Part shown: positions 36,501 to 44,145 of the stretch, piece by piece
Layout: every line of letters starts with the position of its first letter
Position numbering within the stretch: the stretch's first letter is position 1
IMG/VR virus record: IMGVR_UViG_3300035070_003001
Location: 1 to 49,804 of that record
Length of the DNA stretch: 49,804 nucleotides
From: a virus
Reading direction: 5' to 3' (one strand)
Program-made: the position numbers and the translations under genes
Notes under the pieces: model-generated
What the model was told of the DNA's origin: nothing
The model's input: the letters and a program-made list of their open reading frames with translations, nothing else
Database searches by the model: none

Positions 36501-36747
36501 ATCAATGGCAATTCGCCTTGCTCTGATATCTGTATCGTCTCTACCCAAACCATCGTGGTTTATCTTGGACGAACCTGCAACTGCGCTTGATGCTGAACAT
36601 ATGGAAGGTTTCACTAGGCTTTTGCAAATGATTAAAACTCAATTCAAGACTGTTCTTCTGATTACACACTTGGAATCACTAAAAGACATTGTTGACACAA
36701 CAATTGAGATAGATAAGGTCGATGGATACGCGCAGGTCAATTTGTGA
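33571..36747 (+). CDS. Mre11-Rad50 (SbcD-SbcC, gp47-gp46) fusion nuclease
   Basis: 1058 residues in one open frame. The N-terminal metallophosphoesterase has HISDTH (10-15), HTGDLAH, GNHD (84-87), HGAIKG and LGDIH. The Rad50 ATPase begins near residue 390, with Walker A GKNYSGKSS near 402. A coiled coil carries a zinc hook CSFC (about 731-734). The C-terminal lobe has the signature LSMGSGAEKT (about 965) and Walker B WFILDEPATALD (about 996). The complex processes DNA ends for recombination-dependent replication and degrades host DNA. In T4 and in cells the two halves are separate genes. Here no stop or start lies between them. Confidence 0.93.
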   Translation: MTKKKMFRISHISDTHIRNLKYHDEYRHVFNQIYDSLKQEQPDYIVHTGDLAHTKTQLSPEYFEVASNFLRSLADIAPTIMILGNHDGNLKNGDRQDAVTPIIEALQHPNFTLLKNSGEYSPEPGITFNVLSVFDRDNWQQPSDSNSINIALYHGAIKGCLVGSDFSLDHGEDDISIFSSFDYSMLGDIHRTQFLDQERRVWYAGSTVQQNFGESELKGYLIWNIHSKDKHTIDKRLFRSPRPFITVNINKDGTLPKTDIPRGARLRLVSNYNLPVAKLKRACDYAQVKWSPYSVSFVNKGSRGSLGGVLDGATGKSINMRDEKNQEKFLIDFLKNKEIEKQVKDRVLELSREYLKKVNGGSDVSRNVLWDIRKMTWNNLFNYGKGNSIDFTKVNGLVGIFGKNYSGKSSIIDAALFGLFNTTSKGERKNVHIINQNKERALCKLEIAVGDDVYKIARSLEKTTSKSKGREVVSAKTSLDFTKLNLGTHEESKNGDTRNQTDENIRKTFGTLEDFMMTSLAAQNDSFGFMNEGSTKRKEILAKFLDLQIFDQMHKLAKSDSSEMRGVIKHLNSVDWQKKLSRAKAEFLEIVEDIDNQQSLCSKHTARLSDLTGEQRLIQDQVEAASQREIDIDDVKLSLSKSQKSLLKNSKDIESLSSEVNSKRKQIEDLNLRLPSLLEESTRAREELQSLEKLKSLISDTHKSVEKAKREKSRLQSKIDMLHDHEYDPDCSFCSNNEFVKKAEEAKVTIVDVTQNIESLNSQMLDLKMKASLFNEVYLEAVVRDYEVQRDTLAREQSEVRNMSLKLENCEGKVSLMVRRIKDLEADIAYYNDNIEAYENLTSLRRDLKAISKTISIKETEISRCQSKVLEFMSEKGSAKRTIEEAEERIKQIKDAERDYIAYDLFVQATHANGISYEVIKSMMPVINEEVQKILASIVDFQVFFDNDGDKLEVYLQHPKYDPRPLSMGSGAEKTIASMAIRLALISVSSLPKPSWFILDEPATALDAEHMEGFTRLLQMIKTQFKTVLLITHLESLKDIVDTTIEIDKVDGYAQVNL

Positions 36748-36756
36748 CACGATATA

Positions 36757-36765
36757 CTATTTAGT
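36757..36765 (+). promoter_or_regulatory. CTATTTAGT late-promoter-like motif
   Basis: CTATTTAGT starts 29 bases before the ATG at 36786 and is followed by AAATAGGAG. It opens the candidate lysis cassette and the packaging/head block. Confidence 0.6.
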
Positions 36766-36785
36766 TTCAAAATAGGAGTTCTATT

Positions 36786-37091
36786 ATGGGATTAAAAGAA
36801 GAGTTGGCTGAAAAGCTGGCAGGTATTGACTGTAAAGACAAAATTAAAGAGACTCTGGATGAACATAAAGATGACATCCGGAGTGCTCTTTATCAGGACA
36901 GAAAAGACAAGGGAGTACTCGATGCGGTTCAAGAAAAAGTTATTTCTCGTAAGCTTCTTGTATTTGGTGTGGCCACTGGGTTGCTTTATTGGGGCGCAGG
37001 TCTCGATGCCGATACTTGGGGTATGATTGCTGTTACTTATATTGGCGGACAAACTGCGATTGATTTTGCAAGGACGTGGCGTCATGGTTGA
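36786..37091 (+). CDS. Putative holin-like small membrane protein
   Basis: 101 residues with AATAGGAG upstream. The first 50 residues are charged and helical. Two hydrophobic segments follow (about 56-73, LLVFGVATGLLYWGAGL, and 78-93, WGMIAVTYIGGQTAID), and the end is short and basic. The YIGGQ.AID segment is common in small phage membrane proteins often annotated as holins. With the two coiled-coil membrane proteins that follow and its late-type promoter, a role in making inner membrane holes is plausible, but no endolysin is seen nearby. Overlaps the next gene by eight bases. Confidence 0.5.
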   Translation: MGLKEELAEKLAGIDCKDKIKETLDEHKDDIRSALYQDRKDKGVLDAVQEKVISRKLLVFGVATGLLYWGAGLDADTWGMIAVTYIGGQTAIDFARTWRHG

Positions 37092-37452
37092 TTGGTTAAA
37101 GGACAAGTGGGAATTCCTATTGGCAGGACTTACAGTTTTGACCGTGTTTGTTTTAGGTCGAAAGAGCAAAGATGGTCAGCTTGAAATTGCTGAGACAACT
37201 ATCAAAGCAAAAGAAGAAGAGATAAAGGTTGTCACCAAGACAGCTTCCGATGAGAGATTGAAGAAGGCTCTCGCAAGAAAGAAATATTCCGAATCAAGAC
37301 TTTCTTTGATGAAAAAAAGAAACAAAGCCCAAACCGACTTAGAGAGATACGACATTGAAAGAAAGCTCGAGTTGGTTGAACAGGCAAAGGAAGATCCTGA
37401 CGCCATCGATCGTATCTTAATGGAAGAATATAACATCGCAAAACTAAAATGA
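37084..37452 (+). CDS. Membrane-anchored coiled-coil protein, i-spanin-like
   Basis: 122 residues from the ATG at 37084, which overlaps the previous stop; an upstream in-frame TTG lies inside the previous gene. One N-terminal hydrophobic helix (residues about 9-24, EFLLAGLTVLTVFVLG) is followed by a long charged coiled coil to the end. That layout fits an inner-membrane Rz-type spanin subunit or another membrane-tethered assembly factor. Its place between a holin-like and a signal-peptide protein supports the first, but no sequence identity is claimed. Confidence 0.45.
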   Translation: MVDWLKDKWEFLLAGLTVLTVFVLGRKSKDGQLEIAETTIKAKEEEIKVVTKTASDERLKKALARKKYSESRLSLMKKRNKAQTDLERYDIERKLELVEQAKEDPDAIDRILMEEYNIAKLK

Positions 37453-37853
37453 TTTTACTACTAATTTCATTAGTCTCCGCCGAGCCGCTCATGACCTCTC
37501 TCGATAAAGGTCAGGCGGCTCCTTTTGGTGGTAGACTGTTCAACGACGAAGCAGTGGCTTCAATAATAGCAGGAAAAGAGTTCGCCGAGGAACAATGCGA
37601 GATCCAAATGTCTCTAGATTATTCTCTACAATTAGCAGAGAAACAACTAGAAATTGACTATTTAGGCATTGAAAAGGAAACTTTGCAAAAGAAGCATGAT
37701 GCTCTAATGGAAATCCGAGATCAGGAAATCCAAACCTTGCGTAAACACATCAACCCCAAAAGATCTATGTGGATCTTTTTTGGAGGGTTTACTTTGGGAA
37801 CAGCATCTTCTCTTGCAACTTACTATGCTGTTAATCAAATATCGGAGAACTAA
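37449..37853 (+). CDS. Exported coiled-coil protein with C-terminal membrane helix
   Basis: 134 residues, coupled by an ATGA overlap. A short signal peptide (MILLLISLVSA) is followed by LDKGQAAPFGGRLFNDEAV, a motif (GQ.APF.G.LF...A) common in phage proteins that precede a periplasmic coiled coil. The coiled coil covers residues 45-100. A C-terminal hydrophobic helix (about 108-125, MWIFFGGFTLGTASSLATY) ends the protein. This may be the partner of the previous protein in host envelope disruption. Function inferred. Confidence 0.5.
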   Translation: MILLLISLVSAEPLMTSLDKGQAAPFGGRLFNDEAVASIIAGKEFAEEQCEIQMSLDYSLQLAEKQLEIDYLGIEKETLQKKHDALMEIRDQEIQTLRKHINPKRSMWIFFGGFTLGTASSLATYYAVNQISEN

Positions 37854-38221
37854 TGAGTAAAGATCCAAATTACGCTGCAAAGGTTGAGAAAGCCATTGCG
37901 GAAAAATACGGCAAAGAAGCCGTGGAGAATCCCAAGTCCAAATGGGACGATGAAAAAGAAAAAGAATATCTAGCTGAACTGAAGTCAAACTATCGCAACG
38001 ATAAAACAGAAAGCAAAAGAGTTGAGCTTGGGAGTGTTTTAATCTCAAAAGAACTACTTAATAGAGAATCCGAGCGTTCATGTCCAACTTGTAACACTTA
38101 TTCATTTAAATCCGTTGATGATCTTTACATGACGAAATTTGAATGTTGCTACAAATGTTATATTCAATGGATAGAAGGTCGGGAAGAAAGATGGAAAAAA
38201 GGTTGGAGACCAAACAAATGA
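37853..38221 (+). CDS. Conserved zinc-ribbon protein, unknown
   Basis: 122 residues, TAATG overlap with the gene before. The N-terminus (MSKDPNYAAKVEKAIAEKYG) is charged and helical. The C-terminus has CPTC (about 80-83) and CCYKC (about 101-105), four cysteines that should bind zinc, followed by IQWIEGREERW. The family is frequent beside terminase genes in marine T4-like phages and has no known role. A packaging or head function is suggested by context only. Its TGA overlaps the ATG of the next, tagged gene. Confidence 0.6.
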   Translation: MSKDPNYAAKVEKAIAEKYGKEAVENPKSKWDDEKEKEYLAELKSNYRNDKTESKRVELGSVLISKELLNRESERSCPTCNTYSFKSVDDLYMTKFECCYKCYIQWIEGREERWKKGWRPNK

Positions 38222-38490
38222 AACTTACAAAACAAACATTAAAACAAATTATCAAAGAAGAACTGGACGCAATGTTGAGTGAAGAACAAGTTGATGTGAA
38301 AGTTAGAAACTTTCCTAGTAACTCTGGTGAACCACGTTACTTTGTTAAAGTAGGTGATAAATTTTATCAAACACAAGAGAGTGTCGCGAAAGACATCGAA
38401 CAAAATGGCTATGACCCAAAGAAGCATGATTATGATATGTCAGAAGTGTCTGATGAGATGCTAATGAAAATAGCACCAAAAATGAAATAA
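38218..38490 (+). CDS. Small tagged protein, unknown
   Basis: 90 residues. The start at 38218 is set by the ATGA overlap and by the tag MKLTKQTLKQIIKEEL, whose DNA is nearly the same as in the genes at 28452 and 39069. After the tag and a short acidic linker there is a compact domain of 60 residues (RYFVKVGDKFYQTQESVAKDI) with no recognised relatives. A candidate capsid-packaged protein. Confidence 0.6.
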   Translation: MKLTKQTLKQIIKEELDAMLSEEQVDVKVRNFPSNSGEPRYFVKVGDKFYQTQESVAKDIEQNGYDPKKHDYDMSEVSDEMLMKIAPKMK

Positions 38491-38511
38491 CCATAAATAG
38501 GAAACAAGAAG

Positions 38512-39072
38512 ATGAGTAAAGAAACATTAGAAATTATACAGGGACTTTCCCAAGCAGCAGCCAACGGTTCATACGATGGCGGTCAACACATGGAAAACTA
38601 CTCACACGACGGACAAGTTCGCAAGACTGGTCTTATGCGAGAAGAAGGAATTCCTCTTCTCGACAAGCGCTGCATTGACGGCTTCAAAGTCAAGTTCTAC
38701 GGAGACTCAATGATCATTAATTATCAATCTGATGTTATGATGAGAGATTTCAAAGACGATGGTTTTGAAAACGAAATTGTTCAAACCATCAATGAAGTAA
38801 AAAAGTTCTTACAAAAAGAATATAAAACCATTACCGGCAAATCCGTTTCCTTAACTGCAAAAGGTGAGCCTCAAATGATTGTACAAACTACATCTAGAGT
38901 TCGCACATTTGTACAAGCATATCAGCATTATAAAATTGGTGGGTTGAGCATGGACGGCATAGGGCAACCATCAGAACCAACCGTTCGAGACATTACAAAG
39001 AAATTTTTAGAGACCGCAAAAGCAAAGCGTCCTCAAAATGAAAAAATTAACCCAAAGGATAATCAAAAATGA
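38512..39072 (+). CDS. Conserved phage protein near terminase, unknown
   Basis: 186 residues, preceded by ATAGGAAACAAGAAG. The N-terminus (MSKETLEIIQGLSQAAANG) and the core (GIPLLDKRCIDGFKVKFYGD, SRVRTFVQAYQHYKIGGL) belong to a family common in marine T4-like phages, always close to terminase and portal genes. No catalytic motif or DNA-binding motif is plain. A head or packaging role (for example neck or small-terminase function) is possible, but the sequence does not show it. The TGA overlaps the start of the next gene. Confidence 0.55.
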   Translation: MSKETLEIIQGLSQAAANGSYDGGQHMENYSHDGQVRKTGLMREEGIPLLDKRCIDGFKVKFYGDSMIINYQSDVMMRDFKDDGFENEIVQTINEVKKFLQKEYKTITGKSVSLTAKGEPQMIVQTTSRVRTFVQAYQHYKIGGLSMDGIGQPSEPTVRDITKKFLETAKAKRPQNEKINPKDNQK

Positions 39073-39683
39073 AACTTACAAAAGAAACATTAAAAAAACT
39101 CATCAAAGAAGAATTGGAAGCTGTTATGAATGAGGGGGAATACCGTCACAGCGGTAGAGACGCCGCAGCGGAGCGTGGAGTTCACGGTCTAGGAAAGCAT
39201 TCAGCTGATGACATGGAAAAGAAGAGAAGAGCAGGTGCAGCAGCAGACGGTGCGCAATCAAGAGACAATGCTGCGATCAATGCTCGTGCAGATCAATTAG
39301 TCAAAGAAATGATGTCTGATGCTCAAAAAGAAATTATGGAAAATGTTCTGAGTAGTTATTATGGACGATTGTTGCAAAAACATGCATCAAAGTACGTTAG
39401 TGACATTAGAGATGCTTTGGTTAAAAATAAGATCTGGAGATTGCGAGAACTAGAAAACATTTCCGGATCAAGATCGAGTGGCGATGCTACTGGTGAAGAA
39501 GTGGACGGATACATTTCAGCCTCAGCGTCTGAGGCGATCAAGGGATATGAAAGAGTTAAAAAAAGAGCTCAAAAGAAAGCCCAAGCTGAAGTTTCTGGAG
39601 GTTCTGACGGGTCAAATAAGAAAAGATCCTTCATGCAAAAAGCAGGAAGCTTCGTGACTGGAAAAGGATTTCGCGAGGAATAA
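39069..39683 (+). CDS. Tagged helical protein, unknown
   Basis: 204 residues, starting in an ATGA overlap with the tag MKLTKETLKKLIKEELEAV. Residues 30-75 are Ala/Arg/Gly-rich and probably disordered. Residues 75-170 form a helical region (KEIMENVLSSYYGRLLQKHA). The end is basic (KKRAQKKAQAEV, then NKKRSFMQKAG). Basic, small and tagged fits a DNA-associated internal head protein like T4 internal proteins, but no sequence relation is seen. The next gene, terminase, starts at once with GTG. Confidence 0.55.
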   Translation: MKLTKETLKKLIKEELEAVMNEGEYRHSGRDAAAERGVHGLGKHSADDMEKKRRAGAAADGAQSRDNAAINARADQLVKEMMSDAQKEIMENVLSSYYGRLLQKHASKYVSDIRDALVKNKIWRLRELENISGSRSSGDATGEEVDGYISASASEAIKGYERVKKRAQKKAQAEVSGGSDGSNKKRSFMQKAGSFVTGKGFREE

Positions 39684-41261
39684 GTGAAACTCACCAAAAA
39701 TGAAATCGTTAAAGAACTTGTAAAGTGCGGAAAAGATCCTCAATATTTTATTGATAATTATTGTAAGATCTCGCACCCTATGCATGGTCAAATTCCTTTT
39801 AAGACTTATGACTATCAGAAAGACATGCTCAAGAGCTTTAACGATTATCGTTTTAACGTAATTTTAAAAGCAAGGCAGCTCGGGATCTCAACCATTTCGG
39901 CTGCTTATGTTGCTTGGTTCATGTTGTTCCACCGAGAAAAGAACGTTCTCGTAATCGCAACAAAGTTATCTACAGCAGTGAACCTCGTAAAGAAGGTTAA
40001 AATGATCTTCAAGAACCTTCCTCCATGGATGATGATTGCGAAAATTGCTACAGACAACAAGCAATCATTCGAGTTAACAAACGGTTCTCAAGTTAAAGCT
40101 GGAACCACATCAGGTGACGCTGGTCGTTCAGAGGCTTTGTCACTTCTCATTATTGACGAGGCAGCGTTCGTTGACGGCCTTGATGAGCTTTGGACGGGTC
40201 TTTACCCTACTTTGTCTACAGGGGGACGCTGCATAGCTCTGAGCACCCCTAACGGCGTTGGAAACTGGTTTCACAAAACCTACTCCGAGGCTGAGACGGA
40301 AATGAATGATTTTTTCCCAACCAAATTAAATTGGGACGTACATCCAGATAGAGACGACGCTTGGTTCGAAAAAGAAACAAGAAACATGTCTAAACGCCAA
40401 ATAGCTCAAGAGCTTGAGTGTTCATTTAATGCTTCTGGTGAAACAGTGATTAACCCAGAGGATCTTCAAAGGATTCATGAATTAATAGTCGACCCAGAAT
40501 ATAAAACAGGATATGACCGCAATTTTTGGATCTGGGAAAGATATGAGGATACATGTCCATACCTTCTTGTAGCAGATGTTGCGCGAGGTGATGGCGCAGA
40601 TTTTAGTTGCTTCCATATACTAAGAGTGGACACTATGACAGTCGTAGCTGAATACCAAGGTAAGCCTGATCTTGACATGTACGCTGATATATTATTCTCA
40701 GCAGGTAGAGAATATGGCAACTGTTTGTTGGTGGTTGAAAATAATGGAATTGGTATAGCTGTTTTGGAAAAGTTAAAAGAACTGCAGTATCCAAAAATTT
40801 ACTATTCTATCAAATCTACTCATGAATATGTAGAGTCTTATTTGGCCGAGAATGACGACAGAGCAGTGCTTGGCTTCACAACCTCGACTAAGACAAGGCC
40901 GCTAATTGTAGCCAAATTGGAGGAGTACGTTAGAAACAAACTAATTAATATACACTCCAATCGTGTTTTTCACGAACTAAAAACTTTTATTTGGCACAAC
41001 GGCAAGCCTCAAGCAATGCGCTCTTACAATGATGATTTGGTTATGTCCCTCGCAATAGCATGTTGGGTACGCGACACAGCCCTCTCAGAAAATGAAAGAG
41101 ACATGGCATACAAAAAGGCGATGTTAAATGGTTTGATGAAGTCTACAACGACTATGAATACTCAAATCAAAGGCCAAAAGATTTATAAAGAGACGTTCGC
41201 CGAAAAACACGAAGAGGAGATAAAAAAAGCAAAAGAATTTTTGTGGATATACAAAGGATAG
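39684..41261 (+). CDS. 17: Large terminase subunit, gp17-like
   Basis: 525 residues, GTG start directly after the previous TAA. The N-terminal ATPase has a degenerate Walker A, KARQLGISTIS (about 61-71), Walker B LLIIDEAAFVD (about 153) and the coupling motif ALSTPNGVGNW (about 182). The C-terminal RNase H-like nuclease has LVADVARGDGADFS (about 294), VVENNGIGIAV and YNDDLVMSLAIA (about 448). The protein cuts concatemeric DNA and drives it into the prohead through the portal, whose gene follows. Its own N-terminus, MKLTKNEIVKELVKCG, partly resembles the tag. No small terminase subunit is recognised. Confidence 0.95.
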   Translation: MKLTKNEIVKELVKCGKDPQYFIDNYCKISHPMHGQIPFKTYDYQKDMLKSFNDYRFNVILKARQLGISTISAAYVAWFMLFHREKNVLVIATKLSTAVNLVKKVKMIFKNLPPWMMIAKIATDNKQSFELTNGSQVKAGTTSGDAGRSEALSLLIIDEAAFVDGLDELWTGLYPTLSTGGRCIALSTPNGVGNWFHKTYSEAETEMNDFFPTKLNWDVHPDRDDAWFEKETRNMSKRQIAQELECSFNASGETVINPEDLQRIHELIVDPEYKTGYDRNFWIWERYEDTCPYLLVADVARGDGADFSCFHILRVDTMTVVAEYQGKPDLDMYADILFSAGREYGNCLLVVENNGIGIAVLEKLKELQYPKIYYSIKSTHEYVESYLAENDDRAVLGFTTSTKTRPLIVAKLEEYVRNKLINIHSNRVFHELKTFIWHNGKPQAMRSYNDDLVMSLAIACWVRDTALSENERDMAYKKAMLNGLMKSTTTMNTQIKGQKIYKETFAEKHEEEIKKAKEFLWIYKG

Positions 41262-41264
41262 AAA

Positions 41265-43199
41265 ATGGCCCGTAACGAAAGAAACCCGAATAATAATAAG
41301 AATGATTTGTTCAAATCTTTAACAAGAATATTCTCAGGTCCGATGACCCAACGAAGAACACAATCTGGGAGACAACTTAGACGGCGGCATTTAGACATCT
41401 ACGCAAAGCGTTTCAAGTCAGCCTCAGGACAACAGTTCAAAAAGACTGAATATAACCCGATGAACATCATGACGCTCAACATGATTTCAAACAGAAATCG
41501 ATCAGAGCGATATGTTGATTTTGATCAAATGGAGTTCACGCCTGAGATTGCATCTTCTTTAGATATTTATGCAGACGAGATGACCACTCACTCAGCCTTG
41601 AATCCAATGTTACATATCAAGTGTCCAAATGATGAAATTAAATACATACTACATTCTCTATACTACAATGTAATGAATATCGAACACAACCTCTTTGGTT
41701 GGGCAAGAACCATGTGTAAGTACGGAGACATGTTTTTGTATCTTGACCTTGACGAAGAAAAAGGTTTGCAAAATTGTATCGGACTACCTCCTCAAGAAGT
41801 CGAGAGACTTGAGGGCGAAGATCCAACAAATCCAAATTACGTACAATTCCAATGGAACTCAGCGGGCCTAACTCTAGAGAATTGGCAAATGGCTCACTTT
41901 CGTGTTCTTGGAAACGACAAGCATGCCCCGTACGGAACATCTGCATTAGAGCCCTCCAGACGCATCTGGAGACAGCTTACGCTTCTCGAAGACGCAATGA
42001 TGGCCTATCGTATTACACGATCGCCAGAGCGCCGTGTGTTCAAGATTGACGTTGGCGGAATTGCTCCTCAAGATGTTGAACAATACATGCAGAAAGTTAT
42101 GACACAAATGAAACGACATCAAGTTGTTGATCCGACCACCGGTCGCGTAGATTTACGCTACAACCCTCTTTCGATTGAGGAAGACTACTTTGTCCCGATC
42201 AGAGGTGGACAGTCCTCTACGAACATTGAGAACCTTCCTGGTGGACAATTCACGGCACAGATCGAAGACGTTAAGTATCTTCGAGACAAATTATTCTCAG
42301 CATTAAAAGTTCCACAATCTTACCTATCAATGGGTGAAGGCGCAACTGAAGATAAGACAACCTTAGCTCAGAAAGACATCCGCTTCGCAAGAACCATTCA
42401 AAGACTGCAAAGAGTTTTGATTTCTGAATTAGAAAAGATTGGCATCGTACACTTATACACTCTTGGCTATCGAGGAGACGACTTGTTAAACTTTAAATTA
42501 AGCCTTAACAATCCATCGAAGATTGCTGAGATGCAAGAGCTTGAGCATTGGAAAACCAAGTTTGATATTGCTGGAGCTGCAACTGAAGGATATTTCTCTC
42601 GGCGCTGGGTTTCCGAAAATCTTCTGGGACTATCTCAAGACGAATATTTAAGAATGCAAAGAGAGATGTTTACTGATAAAAAGTTCATGGCGGAACTCGA
42701 AGCAGCCGCTCAACCACCAGAAGAAGGCGGTGGCGACTTAGGCGGAGGAGACTTAGGCGGAGATGACCTGGGTGGAGACTTGGGAGGCGATGACCTAGGA
42801 GGTGACCTGGGCGGAGACGATCTTGGTGATGACTTGGGTGGAGCTGATGAGCCTGCTGCAAGTGGTGGAGATGAACCTGACTTGCTAGCTGAACCTCCTG
42901 CTAAACGCGATGACGATGCGAAGCCAAAAAAGAGAGGTCCATACAAGAAGCACAAAATTTCCTATCGCAAAGGTGGATTTTCGAAACAAATGAAAAACCA
43001 AGCCTTTAGCGGAGAGGTCCGAGGATCTACAGCAAGAACAACATTTCCGGGAAAAGTAGGTTTTGGAGGAGTGGATTCTTTGTCTAGAGCGATTTATGAA
43101 CAGAACGAAAATGAAGAAGACAAGCTATTTAATACCAGCGCAGGACTAAAAACCCTGCTAGAATCACTAAACAAAAAGGAAAATCCAAATGAAACTTAA
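41265..43199 (+). CDS. 20: Portal vertex protein, gp20-like
   Basis: 644 residues. The core (RYVDFDQMEFTPEIASSLDIYADE, from about residue 80; PHAPYGTSALEPSRRIWRQL; YFVPIRGGQSSTNIENLPGG; KVPQSYLSMGEGATEDKTTLAQKDI) is the conserved portal of T4-like phages. The portal forms the twelve-fold ring through which DNA enters and leaves and to which the neck binds. Residues about 488-540 are a Gly-Asp-Leu repeat and the end is basic, an extension absent from T4 gp20 (524 aa). Stop overlaps the next tagged gene by 11 bases. Confidence 0.93.
   Translation: MARNERNPNNNKNDLFKSLTRIFSGPMTQRRTQSGRQLRRRHLDIYAKRFKSASGQQFKKTEYNPMNIMTLNMISNRNRSERYVDFDQMEFTPEIASSLDIYADEMTTHSALNPMLHIKCPNDEIKYILHSLYYNVMNIEHNLFGWARTMCKYGDMFLYLDLDEEKGLQNCIGLPPQEVERLEGEDPTNPNYVQFQWNSAGLTLENWQMAHFRVLGNDKHAPYGTSALEPSRRIWRQLTLLEDAMMAYRITRSPERRVFKIDVGGIAPQDVEQYMQKVMTQMKRHQVVDPTTGRVDLRYNPLSIEEDYFVPIRGGQSSTNIENLPGGQFTAQIEDVKYLRDKLFSALKVPQSYLSMGEGATEDKTTLAQKDIRFARTIQRLQRVLISELEKIGIVHLYTLGYRGDDLLNFKLSLNNPSKIAEMQELEHWKTKFDIAGAATEGYFSRRWVSENLLGLSQDEYLRMQREMFTDKKFMAELEAAAQPPEEGGGDLGGGDLGGDDLGGDLGGDDLGGDLGGDDLGDDLGGADEPAASGGDEPDLLAEPPAKRDDDAKPKKRGPYKKHKISYRKGGFSKQMKNQAFSGEVRGSTARTTFPGKVGFGGVDSLSRAIYEQNENEEDKLFNTSAGLKTLLESLNKKENPNET
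42727..42846 (+). repeat. GGDLGGDD repeat tract in portal gene
   Basis: Imperfect direct repeats of 12-24 bases (GGCGGAGATGACCTGGGT-like) code for GGDLGG and GGDDLGG units near the portal C-terminus. The acidic, flexible tract is likely to vary in length between relatives by slippage or recombination. Confidence 0.85.
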
Positions 43200-43647
43200 T
43201 AAAGAAACACTTAAACAAATCATTAAAGAAGAGCTTGACGCTGTCATGAATGAGACGATGACCGTACCTCCAATTGGAGGAAACATAACACCAGAACAGC
43301 AGCAGAAAATTGATGAACTAATCCGATCTAATAATCCAGAGGATGTGAATTTTGCTAAATCATTGGTGGATGCGCTAGGTGGAGATCCAGAATATGTTGA
43401 AAGAATTTTGGCTATAGATTACGAAGGGATTACATCTTTGGCTCATCAACAGAGAGATGTTATTGATACCTTCCCCGATCCTAAGGATGCAACACCTCAA
43501 GATCATAGAGATGCCTACAGTGCGACATCAAACTATGATGGAGATGCTCGACAGAGAATAGCAGACAAATACTCTGACACACCAGAACAGGCAAGACGTG
43601 CAGGACGCATGTATAACAATGCTATGAACTCGAGGATCCGTAGATGA
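43189..43647 (+). CDS. Tagged protein with LVDALGGDP.YV module
   Basis: 152 residues starting inside the end of the portal gene. Tag: MKLNKETLKQIIKEELDAVMNE. Residues about 45-75 (KIDELIRSNNPEDVNFAKSL, VDALGGDPEYVERI) are the helical module shared with the proteins at 28452 and 43644. The rest is charged and polar with no known motif. It lies in a row of three small tagged genes between portal and scaffold-region genes, the place where T4-like phages keep head-core and internal protein genes. Confidence 0.6.
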   Translation: MKLNKETLKQIIKEELDAVMNETMTVPPIGGNITPEQQQKIDELIRSNNPEDVNFAKSLVDALGGDPEYVERILAIDYEGITSLAHQQRDVIDTFPDPKDATPQDHRDAYSATSNYDGDARQRIADKYSDTPEQARRAGRMYNNAMNSRIRR

Positions 43648-44132
43648 AACTTAACAAACAAACACTAAAACGAATTATAAAAGAAGAGCTCGACGCAGTT
43701 ATGAATGAAACAAGAATTAAACCAGACTTAACTGGTATTCCCGATGAGTATGTTGAAAAAATAAATTCGCTCATTGACGATGGCGAGGTTGCACAAGCAT
43801 CATCACTGATCGATGCCCTAGGGTTTGATCCAAACTATGTTGACCAATATAGAGAGTATCAACAAGTTGGAGACATAGAGAAACTAGGAAACAAAATGAG
43901 AGATTTATACGCAAGCCATGGTGGATCAGACTCATATGAGTATTTGGGTCATCCGTTCCACGATGAAGTGGATAAAATCCAAGGTCAGATTGATGATTTG
44001 GCCCAAGAGAAAGCAGATGCTTATGGTAACCCAATAATTCCGGGTGACCAAAAATCTTTCGATGACGCCGTTCGAACGCGTCAAATTCAAAGAAATCGAA
44101 GAGGTGGTTTAAAAGTCGGACCAAAAAAATAA
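43644..44132 (+). CDS. Tagged protein with LIDALGFDP.YVDQY module
   Basis: 162 residues, ATGA overlap with the previous gene. Tag: MKLNKQTLKRIIKEELDAVMNE, identical over its last eight residues to the tag before it. Residues about 36-70 (YVEKINSLIDDGEVAQASSL, IDALGFDPNYVDQY) carry the shared helical module. The C-terminal 80 residues are unlike those of its sister. Tandem duplication followed by divergence of the C-terminus is the simplest reading. Confidence 0.6.
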   Translation: MKLNKQTLKRIIKEELDAVMNETRIKPDLTGIPDEYVEKINSLIDDGEVAQASSLIDALGFDPNYVDQYREYQQVGDIEKLGNKMRDLYASHGGSDSYEYLGHPFHDEVDKIQGQIDDLAQEKADAYGNPIIPGDQKSFDDAVRTRQIQRNRRGGLKVGPKK

Positions 44133-44145
44133 CAAGGAAACAAAC

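Noticed and set aside
38491-38500. CCATAAATAG before the gene at 38512 as a late promoter on the + strand
   Set aside because: It is the reverse complement of the CTATTTA motif and too close to the start codon (about 20 bases); no other + strand gene here has this orientation.
42727-42846. Direct repeats in the portal gene as a CRISPR-like or regulatory array
   Set aside because: The repeats are in frame, code GGDLGG units and have no unique spacers.
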